Positions 55,901 through 64,000 of a DNA stretch of 64,000 bases are shown here, piece after piece (position 1 is the first letter of the stretch; each line of letters opens with the position of its first letter). This DNA is from Adiantum capillus-veneris (lineage: Eukaryota > Streptophyta > Polypodiopsida > Polypodiales > Pteridaceae): positions 110,879,469 through 110,943,468 of the forward strand of contig CM043951.1 of the NCBI GenBank assembly GCA_014529385.2. The letters are read 5' to 3'. The position numbers and the translations under genes are program-made. The notes under the pieces are model-generated. The model made no database searches. It was not told where the DNA came from and saw nothing but the letters and a program-made list of their open reading frames with translations.

Positions 55901-56158
55901 GTAAGTTTCGGCAAGTTACTCTGATTTACTAAAGCCAGGGCAACCATGCCTTTAAGAAAAAGAAAATGTGTGTTGCCATCGAGTTTTCAAAATATGTGTT
56001 TAATTGCATAACGTGGGCAAGCACATCAAGGCTCTTGGGCTTTTCTTCCCCAGATGTATGCCTAGTTATTGTTGTGTACATTATTACTTTCATTCTAAAT
56101 TGTCTGTTGTCACTTTTCCACATTGTTGAACTGTGAAGCACTGATGCACTTTTTGCAG

Positions 56159-56230
56159 GCACATGGACCACAATCAGTTTACCGGAAGTTTGCCTGATTG
56201 GCTTGGCCAATTTTCAGAGTTAGTACATTT
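56159..56230 (+). CDS. LRR receptor-like gene, LRR exon
   Basis: 72 nt, phase 2. It encodes HMDHNQFTGSLPDWLGQFSE and LVHL. Acceptor ..ctttttgcag, donor gtaagt. The HM..N form resembles the matching repeat of At1g06840-type kinases. Confidence 0.87.
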
Positions 56231-57024
56231 GTAAGTTTCTGAAGTTTCAATCTCCATGCAAAATATGGTACTAGGCTTATTCTAAGAGCCCTTGTTGGGC
56301 TTTCTGTACCGGAATGTGGGTTGCTTGAATGATATGTTTACATGTGTCAGTATGTTCTCTGAGGTGAAAACCTCGTTGTATTGAAATATTGTATGAATGA
56401 GTGTTCTTAGATTTGCACACGTAGTATGTTCTGTAAATTGAGAAGCTCTTTTCAACTTTGTATATATGAGTGCGTGCTCTTCAGTTTAAGCTTATGCTTA
56501 CTCCAATATTTTATCATCAATATTGATAGAAAGTAATTTTGTTTTCTTTGTTTGGGTTTGACGCAAAGCGGGATGCCATTCTACTGTTTATACTATTAGA
56601 AGATCGTTCGTTGTACTTTCGTGTGTGGAGTTACCACATTGTACTTTTGTGTGTTCCAGAGTCAATCCGTTTATATGATTACGAGTACAAATTGACAAGC
56701 TTTATCCAAGTTTGTGCTCGTATTTATATAGCATAATACTGTTCCATATGGTTCCACCTTACAGTTACGACTATGACCACTTTAGAATGCTGATAATTTT
56801 AGTGGGAGGGTGTTCAAAAAGGGTTCGAAACAAAGGTTACATTTTGATGTCAGAGGAGGAGATGGGACTGGCTCCATTGCTTCTTTTGCTATTTAGGGGA
56901 GATGCTAAATATGTGTTGTCTTCGCAAATATTTTGAACGATGTAGATGAGAAGCACATTATAAGCAGATTGCTCGTCGCACTCCAATTTGCTGTCTTATC
57001 ACACAGTTTTATTGATGTAATCAG
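56231..57024 (+). other. intron of the LRR gene, 794 bp
   Basis: A/T-rich, with no coding or mobile element recognised. Bounded by gtaagt and ..gtaatcag. Confidence 0.7.
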
Positions 57025-57096
57025 AGTATTGAACGACAATCTGATAGTAGGGTCACTTCCTTCTGAATTGGGAAACTGTTTCAAGCTTCAGCAGCT
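57025..57096 (+). CDS. LRR receptor-like gene, LRR exon
   Basis: 72 nt, phase 2. It encodes VLNDNLIVGSLPSELGNCFK and LQQL. Acceptor ..gtaatcag, donor gtgagt. Confidence 0.85.
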
Positions 57097-57180
57097 GTGA
57101 GTGTGAGCTATGTTTTGTACATACATTTTGATAACTTTTTATGTTTGTGCTTAATGAGGCCTCTATGTTTACATTTCTAG

Positions 57181-57252
57181 GAAGTTAGACAACAATCTCA
57201 TAGAAGGACCCATCCCGGCCACTTTTGGGTTTTTAACAGCTTTGGTGGACAT
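57181..57252 (+). CDS. LRR receptor-like gene, last LRR exon in window
   Basis: 72 nt, phase 2. It encodes KLDNNLIEGPIPATFGFLTA and LVDM. Acceptor ..catttctag, donor gtaagt. Transmembrane and kinase exons are not found before 64,000, where only mobile-element DNA follows, so the gene either continues beyond the window or is cut here. Confidence 0.85.
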
Positions 57253-58011
57253 GTAAGTCAAAATTTCAGAGAATTTTATTGAAAGATTTAATAATAATGT
57301 GAGGTGGAATCTTTTAGTGACAATAAACACCTTTACGATCATTAACTGTGCCCTCACATAAACTCTCTCATGGGCCATTGCATCATCGCATGAATCCCCT
57401 CTACGAAGAACCTCGTATGAGCTTCTCTATGCCTCTCAATAATGGCCTAGGTGTGGTGAGTGTAAATATATTGTTGACGTGCTCTGTGGGTAGGACGAGG
57501 GCGTGAGAGATCTACTAATCTCTGTTGGTCAATCTTGGAGATTCACAGTACCTGAAAAGTGATGTGTCCTATGGTTTTGCTGAGGGGTGCTGCTCCAGAA
57601 GAAATCTCTCACTTGCATCCAAGAAAGAAAGAAAAAAGAAAGCTTATTAACGTCTTCTAAAGGCTGAATTGTCCTACGAGCATGATTCATATACATGAGC
57701 GTGTCCCTTGGCTACCCATGAAAAAGGACAAAAGGTGGTTGATGAAAAGATGGAGCTCTATATCTATCATATGAGGCTATTTGCCTAGGGAGTGTAATCG
57801 TGATATGCATAGCTGGCACCATCTCCTACCAAACTGAGGGTGTAGGATATCATGCGTGGGTAGATATTGTTAGAGTTTCAGATTCTTGTTTGGTAGTGGC
57901 TCCAATATCTCCCAGGAGCAGATTAGAGAGTGGGGGCTTTTTTGTGGCTGGGTCCGACCGTACCCCTGGTAGACGTACTTTCTCGGTGGTGCATTCCACG
58001 ATTGTGCCTGT
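57253..58011. other. intron DNA with LINE-like tail relic
   Basis: 57,600-57,700 has (gaaa)n followed by ttaacgtcttctaaaggc and gtcctacgag, a diverged match to the LINE 3' ends at 45,705, 50,045 and 51,900. 57,880-58,010 gives short protein-like text (FFVAGSDRTPGRRTF), perhaps the 5' side of the LINE relic at 58,346. Not otherwise recognised. Confidence 0.45.
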
Positions 58012-58345
58012 CACAAATTGTTGACGTGTCAAGTCACTGAACACCCCAGCCAACCAGCCTAACCCTAGCAAAAGCAGAAGAAGATGAAGTCCTCACCAAC
58101 TTACAGATCCTCGCCGAGTGGCCCATTATTCTAACCCTAGCAAAAGAAGAAGAAGATGAAGTCTTCACCAACTTACAAATCCTCGCCGAGTGGCCCATTA
58201 TTAAAATGGGTTAGGATTAAAAATCCTAACCCCTAACAACTTATGGAACCGGCCAAGGGGCTTGAAACCCTTAAAAATAAAGCAGACACTTAGACACCAC
58301 CAACTAGCGTAAAAACTAATGACGTGGCAGCTGTTGGCCACTATG
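58012..58345 (+). mobile_element. partial LTR of the C type
   Basis: Starts TGTCACAAATTGTTGACGTG, as in element C, and contains the gacgtggcagctgt box at about 58,320. It then ends without the LTR 3' half. A 72-bp unit (ctaaccctagcaaaag..cccattatt) is duplicated in tandem at 58,059-58,202. Confidence 0.75.
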
Positions 58346-59760
58346 TGGTACATTACGTCTTGCTGGATCTTCTCGAGCTCCTGTATCAGCTAGCTGGAGA
58401 GGTTGATGAGGCACTTTCTTTGGTCAAGGCTGACACCCAATTTGCCCCCAACAAAGTAGCCTGGCAGGTCATCACCTTACCATGTTCTCAGGGGGTGCTG
58501 GGGATCATTGACCCAGCGCAGCAGAGCAGAGCCCTCCTTGGGAGGTTTGTGGTCAAAGGACTGCTTCCAGGAGAGGAGCCCTTGAAGGAGTTGTTGCTTC
58601 ACCGGCTTCGAGCTTGGGTGCCTCATACAGGAGCCCATGGAGCCCTTCCGTCAGGTGGATTTTGAGAGAGATGGGCAGAGTTGGTTTGAGTAGGAGTTTA
58701 GAGGACCGTTTTGGTGCGAGCTTGCTTAGATCCTGGGAGCAATTGAGGAGTGGCCTAGAGCAGCATCAGTCCACTTGTACGGAGTAGCGTTTGAGGCAGC
58801 CTTTTGTTTGGAACTCCATGGTCAGCACACAGAGAGGCCACCTGGTTGGTAGTAGGCCTCATGTTTCTTGGGGTCCCATGGCAAAGGGTCCAACCCGCAC
58901 TTTTGGTGACTCGCTACAGTTTTCAGGTTTGTCCAAAGAGGCTCAGAGCATCCAGCTATGGGGCATGCGAGGTGTGCAGAGCATGTGCCAAGACATTATA
59001 GAGGCCTTACTAGTTGAGTGACCCGCCCCTCTAGAGACAGCAACTCCTAGATGGATGGGGGCCTTCACGCAATTGGAGGTCCTCATTGCAGTTCGAGCTT
59101 GCTTGGAGTCCGTACCTCACATGTCCTTTGAGATCCAGGGAGAGCGTCGCTTTCACAGAGTCTCAGTAGAGGCTCCTCAGGTTGCAGAGTGCTGCGACCA
59201 CTGGCGGCTTTGGGCTTGGGAGAGCTGCCCTGTGGCACGAGTGCAGTGGGACCCTGGAGAGTGGTTCTGGAGAGACCCTTTCTTTTCAGCCGATCACCTT
59301 GGGAGCCCATTCTTTCAGTACACAGTTCGACTGGGGCGTCACATACTGGCAGCACGGAGGGAGGCTCGTCGTGCTGCAACACTTCATTGGTAGGAGGAGG
59401 GTCTCAACGCGGAGTTCCTGCCAGGTTTTTGCGAGCGGTTGTGGGACTCCAGACAGCCGAGGAGAGTTACTTTGTTCCAGTGGCGTGTTGCACACAAAGC
59501 TACAGCAGTTGGGAGCTGGCTAGTACAGAATGGCTTTTCGGCAGCCTGTGCAACTTGTGGTCATCCTTTGGAAAGTCGGCGACACTGTCTGTGGGACTGC
59601 CCCATGGCACAACAGGTTTGGCTTTGGGTTCTTCGACTGATGCCATCTCTTTTCACAACTTTACAGTACACTGGGGGTGCTATAGCCTGGTCTACTCTTA
59701 CGGACCCTACGCTCGAGTTTGAGTTGGCTTCCACCAGCAGGATGATAGTGATCCAGGGGG
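58346..59760 (+). pseudogene. L1-like LINE C-terminal relic
   Basis: 58,380-58,665 reads LVKADTQFAPNKVAWQVITL, then LGIIDPAQQSRALLGRF, the region after RT in plant LINEs. 59,439-59,700 gives RRVTLFQWRVAHKATAVGSW then CATCGHPLESRRHCLWDCPM, the zinc-binding domain (zf-RVT) at the end of L1-type ORF2. Many frameshifts lie between. It is a different LINE group from the copies at 50-55 kb. Confidence 0.75.
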
Positions 59761-59779
59761 TCGACCTACACTTCAGCTT

Positions 59780-60274
59780 GCTACAGAGCTTACTATTGTC
59801 CAACTTACTATTGTATCGCAACACCAAATCACCCTTTTCAATTTTCTTGTCCTCTACGCATTCATTGGCTTTTAGTTGAGCCTTCTTTGATACTTCCTCA
59901 TAGTAGCTCAAAGCTAAAACTCTGTCCAATTGCAAACATTGTAAATCCAGCAACCTTTTCTGCCAGGCATTTGCTTACTCTTCATCTCCCAATGACAATA
60001 ACTTGAGTGCATGAATCTCCACTTCAATTGGCAATAAAGCTTCCTTGCCATAAACCAAGTGACAAGGAGAAAGTCCTGTGCTCGTTTTGATAGCAGTTCT
60101 GTAGGTCCATAATGCACAGGGCAACTTTGAATCCCAAGTCTTCCCATGTGTCTGGGTCATCTTTGTCAAGATCTTTACCAACTCTCCATTGAATCTCTCA
60201 TTGAGACCATTGCATTGTGGATAATAAGGAGAACTGTACCTATGCTGTATTGAGCTTCTCGCATAAGAAATCAA
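59780..60274 (-). pseudogene. G2 integrase, C-terminal half
   Basis: 60,274-59,975 reads RYSSPYYPQCNGLNERFNGE, with the catalytic Glu, then PCALWTYRTAIKTSTGLSPC and HLVYGKEALLPIEVEI. A stop leads to 59,953-59,780 with EVSKKAQLKANECVEDKKIE then KGDLVLRYNSKLDN, the integrase C-terminal domain. Confidence 0.85.
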
Positions 60275-60997
60275 ACAGCTCTCCTCTAAATCCTGGTCCT
60301 CTATCAGAAAGTAGCTCTAGGGGTACACCAAATTTGAGCATATATGCTCATAAACAAATTTCCCCATCTCCTTACTGGTGATTTGTTTGACAGCCTTGGC
60401 TTCTGCCCATCGAGACAAATAATCCACTGCTATCAAGATGTATGCATTTCTCTTGCTAGTCATAGGTGAGGGTCCAACAGCATCAAGACCCCATTTTTCA
60501 AACACATCAAAAGCTAGGATTGTCTTTCGCAATTCAGGCTTCAAAATTCTCTGTCGCATCCTTTGGAAAAGTAAACACGACTTGCACCAATGATTAACAT
60601 CCCGCTGAATGTTTGGCCATTTATAGCCTTCTTGCAAAATTTTATGCAACAAGATTTTCATGGCAAAATGGCCTCTACAAGAGCCCTCATGATTTTCTTC
60701 CAGGATTTTGTAGATTTCCTCTTTCCAAGGCACACGACGCAAAACCAAATCACCTCCTTTCATGTAAAGCACATCATCAAGCATTTTGTATTTCCTGGCT
60801 TTCCTTATAAACGCATACTTTTTAGAAGACGGTAAACCTTCAGGTAGGACACCTGTTAATAGAAATTTCACTTTTTTTGATAACATTTTTCTTCCATGAT
60901 ATAAAGGAGCATGTGCCTTTAGCACAAACACACAAGTGATCATTTCTTTGGCAGCATCATGAGCTTCTTCATTTTGAGACCTTTCACTATGCTGCAA
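60275..60997 (-). pseudogene. G2 integrase, zinc head and core start
   Basis: 60,997-60,317 gives EENHEGSCRGHFAMKI and NHWCKSCLLFQRMRQ (HHCC), then FEKWGLDAVGPSPMTSKRNA, with the first catalytic Asp, and ILIAVDYLSRWAEAKAVKQI. The second Asp (SDRGPGF-like) lies at about 60,290-60,310 in another frame, after a frameshift. Confidence 0.88.
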
Positions 60998-61000
60998 ACT

Positions 61001-61765
61001 CTATGCTTCAAGCTTTTTGAGTAACGCTTTCACTTTGAAACATAAATTCTTCAGTTTAGGGTTCTTATTCTTCCATACTCCCAATACTTGCTTTACGACC
61101 AAGAAGGCATCTCCTTTGATCTGCAAGCGGCTAATCCCTAACTGTAAGAAAATGTGTAAACCATCTTCAAGAGCCATGTATTCTGCTTCATTGTTGCTCT
61201 TTGCATCAAGTTTTAGCCCTTGTTTTCTTACAAGCTTCCCTTGTGCATCATATATGACAATGCCTCTTGAAGCAATATCATGACTTCTTCGGTAAGAACC
61301 ATCGAAGTATAACAATGAAGCATCAGATATGGCAAGAGTTTCGACTTTCTTCTTCCGCACCACCTCTTCTTTAACCAAAACAGGAGTGTCTTTATAAGTG
61401 AGTAAATCTGTCAGGGTAGCTCGAGTACTCTCCTCCACCAAAAAGGTGAACTGAAACTCCTGGAGCTCAATACCCCATCTCATCATTGTTTTTGATATAT
61501 TTGAATTATTGAACAACTGGGGAAGCAATGAATAACTGGGAAGAAAGGTGAATGACTTTTGCAGCAAGTAGTGTCTGAATCGCCTGCAAGCATAAACCAT
61601 ACTGGTCATCACCAATTCAATTTCAGAAAAATCTCTTTCATGAGGAGTTTCCACTGTGCTAGCATAATGAACAGGCTTCATATACTAAGATTCTTTTCCT
61701 TTTTGCAACAACATGGCCCCAATGGCATCATCTCCCACTGATGTGTTAACATAAAACTCCTTTTT
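61001..61765 (-). CDS. G2 RNase H and additional RNase H (dual)
   Basis: From 61,681 the frame runs through the end of the normal gypsy RNase H (HYASTVETPHERDFSEIELV, MVYACRRFRHYLL). After a linker comes a second, complete RNase H1-like domain: SLLYFDGSYRRSHDIASRGI, SNNEAEYMALEDGLHIFLQL and QIKGDAFLVVKQVLGV, supplying Asp, Glu and Asp. A second RNase H between RT/RNase H and integrase is characteristic of the Tat lineage. A stop at 61,682-61,684 precedes it. The domain degrades RNA in RNA-DNA hybrids. Confidence 0.88.
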
Positions 61766-62664
61766 CTAGTCAGAAGCTTGCATAATAGGTAACATACTCA
61801 AAACCTCTTTAACTTTGTCAAAAACATCATCACAATCACGAGACCATTCCAAGGGATCATTCTTAACTGTTTGCTGCAATGGATACAATAGCTGTGATGC
61901 CAAAGGTATGAAACGAGACAAATATTTAACTTTTTGTATGAAAGTGGCCAACTGTCTGGTATCTTTTGGAGATGACATTAACAACAAAGCCTCCAGTTTC
62001 TCTGGATCTGTTTCAATTCCATTTTCTGAAATCACATGCCCAAGAAGCTTCACAAATGACATTTCTTAGGATTGAGCTGACCCCCGCATTCATCATATCT
62101 TGCAAAAGTCATTTCAAGCTTTTGAACATACTCTTTCCTTGAATTGTATACACAAAAGTCATCGATGAACCCTTTGACAAACTTCTCAAGGAACGGGGAA
62201 AGGATCCAATCCACTTTCCTTTCAAAAGCTCCAGGCCTATTTGTCAACCCAAAAGGAAGGCAGCAAAAGCAAAAGCTAAAGCAACCCCATGGTGTGATAA
62301 AAGTAGTCTTTTTTCGGTTTTCAGGAGCAAGGATAAGCTGAAAATATCTTGAATAACCATCACAGACACTGTATCTTTGAAAACCAGCCACTGCATCTAG
62401 AAGTTCATCAATGAAAGGCAAAGGGTAAGGATCTTTCTTGGTCATTGCATTCAATGGCTTGTAATCAACACAAACTCTCCAACACCCATCTTTCTTTGGA
62501 GTGACCACTACAGGGCTCACCCATTCAGCATTATCAACTGGCACAATGAACTCTGTATCCAATAGTTTATCCACTTCTTCCTTTAAAGCATTCATCTGTT
62601 CCTTACCTATCCTTCTTAATTTCTGCCGTATTAGCTTTACCCCTTCAACTAGCTCGATCTTCAC
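61766..62664 (-). CDS. G2 reverse transcriptase
   Basis: 62,664-62,050: LIRQKLRRIGKEQMNALKEE, VDNAEWVSPVVVTPKKDGCW, PFIDELLDAVAGFQRYSVCD, the palm LPFGLTNRPGAFERKV and the catalytic FIDDFCVYNSRKEY. It then continues, after a small frame change at about 62,055, with VKLLGHVISENGIETDPEKL and KYLSRFIPLASQLLYPLQQT (62,062-61,766). All RT boxes are present, with little damage. Confidence 0.92.
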
Positions 62665-62811
62665 AGGATCCCTAACAAAACTCCTTATTTCCTAGTATGA
62701 AGTGATGAAAAGATTTGGAAACCTGTCCAACATTGCTAAGTACTTCCTCCTTGCATTTATATTCCCTGATAATTGTAGCACTTCACTAACTTCTCTCTGT
62801 TCCTCGTCCAA

Positions 62812-63636
62812 CTACAAAAATGACACTTCACCCTCATCACTGGAACTCGAAGGAGTGCTACTTCCTGAGTCTTCAGAACTATCATCGCTGGTAGTTTCAG
62901 ATTCATCATTCTCACTCACATCTTCATATGCCATAGGTTGTTTGGTAGTCGTATCAAACACTCTCTTTTCACCCTTCTTGCCATGCACACCGATTGTGCC
63001 CTTGCCTGAATCTTGCACGGCAACAACAACTCTCAACCAAGGTCGTCCTAGAATGAGAGGAAAGGCTTTCAAATGAGCTTGCATAACACGAAAGTTTATC
63101 ATAACCTTCATATTAAAGACCTCGACTTCCAAATTCTTGATCATTCCCAAACATTTCACTTTGGCATGGTTTGCTAGTCGAATCCGAAACCCACAGCTTC
63201 CGCATGTAATGAGACCCAATCTTTCGACACATGACTGTGTGATCACACAAACTTGAGCACCTCCATCAATGTAGGCTTCTCCTATTCCCACACCTTTGTG
63301 CCAAGCGTTCACCATAGGATGTTGCACAGACAAAACTCTGACTTGTCCATGCTTCGGCTCTTTCTCTGGATTCACTAATGACTTCCACTGCCTTTTAAGT
63401 TTGGGCACCATATTCATCAATTGTCCAAAAGTACAATCTACTTTCCTCCCAATCAAGTCTTCCTTTAAACTGTAAGCTGTTTGGCCTTCTCTCAAGGGCA
63501 AATTTGCCACTTCAAATCGTCTACGAGGTTTTCTCTTCCTCTTGGCTTTCGCATCTTCACCCTCCTCCTTCCCTTTCTTTTTGCTAGCCCCTGGCGCGGC
63601 ATAGCCTTCCCTCTCTCTTTTGCCTATTGTCAACAC
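62812..63636 (-). CDS. G2 aspartic protease with basic linker
   Basis: 274 residues open. The first 60 are Lys/Arg-rich (KAKRKRKPRRRFEVANLPLR). Catalytic loop GEAYIDGGAQVCVITQSCVE, then RIRLANHAKVKCLGMIKNLE and PLILGRPWLRVVVAVQDSGK. The acidic, Ser-rich end leads to the RT linker. It is the better preserved counterpart of 998-1,817. Confidence 0.9.
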   Translation of the reverse strand: MLTIGKREREGYAAPGASKKKGKEEGEDAKAKRKRKPRRRFEVANLPLREGQTAYSLKEDLIGRKVDCTFGQLMNMVPKLKRQWKSLVNPEKEPKHGQVRVLSVQHPMVNAWHKGVGIGEAYIDGGAQVCVITQSCVERLGLITCGSCGFRIRLANHAKVKCLGMIKNLEVEVFNMKVMINFRVMQAHLKAFPLILGRPWLRVVVAVQDSGKGTIGVHGKKGEKRVFDTTTKQPMAYEDVSENDESETTSDDSSEDSGSSTPSSSSDEGEVSFL

Positions 63637-64000
63637 ATCTGCGTCTTTCTTTTGTACCTACACAATACCCACATGACCACCAGAGGTTGAGGCTTGATTT
63701 TCCTGTTTAGTACCTTGATCTCCCTGTATATCCAACGCATAATCATTAGCCCTATTAGGAATTTGTTAAGGAAGTGGAAACATATCACCTCCCATCCTTG
63801 CTGGCTTTGAACAATAAGTGCTAATATGACCAAGTTCACCGCAATTATAACAAGTGGGGATGAACCTCCTCTGCGGCTCAAAACCGCCTTGTCCACGACC
63901 AGCATTTGCATTAGGCTGAGCTTCACATGCCTGAGCCATTTCTCTACCACGTCCACGACCACGACCACCTCCTCCAAGAACACTAAGTCGCAATTCTTGC
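63637..64000 (-). pseudogene. G2 Gag C-terminal part with zinc knuckle
   Basis: 63,993-63,766 reads a Gly/Arg-rich stretch and CYNCGELGHISTYCSKPARM, a CCHC knuckle nearly identical to that of G1. The capsid lies beyond the window. A stop (ttaagg at 63,766) and a frame change separate it from protease. Confidence 0.88.

Larger units (their letters stand above)
59780..64000 (-). mobile_element. Ty3/gypsy Tat-like element G2, cut by window edge
   Basis: Minus-strand order: gag knuckle, protease, RT, RNase H, second RNase H, integrase. It is the same family as G1 at 1-2,810. The integrase end meets the LINE relic near 59,780, so the 3' UTR and 3' LTR are missing. The 5' side leaves the window at 64,000. 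Confidence 0.9.

Overview
The window is eukaryotic nuclear DNA from a large-genome land plant. The evidence is split LRR exons with GT-AG introns, plant-type Ty3/gypsy (Tat-like and chromovirus) and Ty1/copia elements, initiator-tRNA-Met primer sites and a plant ELMO-domain sequence. The LINE style and very TE-rich intron would fit a fern or lycophyte, possibly a conifer; this is inference and the species cannot be fixed. No bacterial gene, rRNA, tRNA gene or CRISPR array was seen.

The only host gene that can be followed is an LRR receptor-like gene on the + strand, resembling subgroup VIII-1 receptor kinases. Exons at 13,452-13,593 and 13,715-13,786 continue in phase at 55,389-57,252 across an apparent intron of about 41.6 kb. 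All later exons are exactly 72 or 144 nt. The kinase part would lie to the right of the window.

Layout: 1-2.8 kb, - strand Tat-like gypsy element G1 (gag, protease, part of RT). 4.6-9.8 kb, decayed + strand gypsy element F. 9.8-13.3 kb, mostly unreadable. 13.3-13.8 kb, first LRR exons. 13.8-55.4 kb, giant intron holding a nested tower: chromovirus-like A (from 21,358) is split by copia (22,815-28,542, TSD gatta) and by chromovirus B (28,913-43,008, TSD tatca); B is split by E (34,886-41,032, TSD agtat). To the left of A sit an E-type LTR (15,881-16,416) and element C, inserted in that LTR and apparently broken by an inversion (its 3' half is called D). To the right of A are a chromovirus relic, gypsy element H (gag and 5' LTR), and two copies of one LINE family. 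55.4-57.3 kb, six further LRR exons. 57.3-59.8 kb, an LTR fragment and an L1-like LINE relic. 59.8-64 kb, a second, more complete Tat-like element G2 with two RNase H domains.

The most notable finding is element E. It encodes gag with four CCHC knuckles and an aspartic protease, then runs in the same reading frame into an intronless plant ELMO domain (about 38,640-39,165), where RT and integrase would be expected. It looks like a non-autonomous LTR retrotransposon that captured a host cDNA. Other unusual points are a hairpin conserved beside the polypurine tract of three elements, a G-rich minisatellite present at three loci and bounding the inverted segment, a 160-bp MITE family with a 9-bp duplication confirmed by an empty site, and a three-LTR composite.

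All coordinates, repeat boundaries and identities were read by eye without alignment software.
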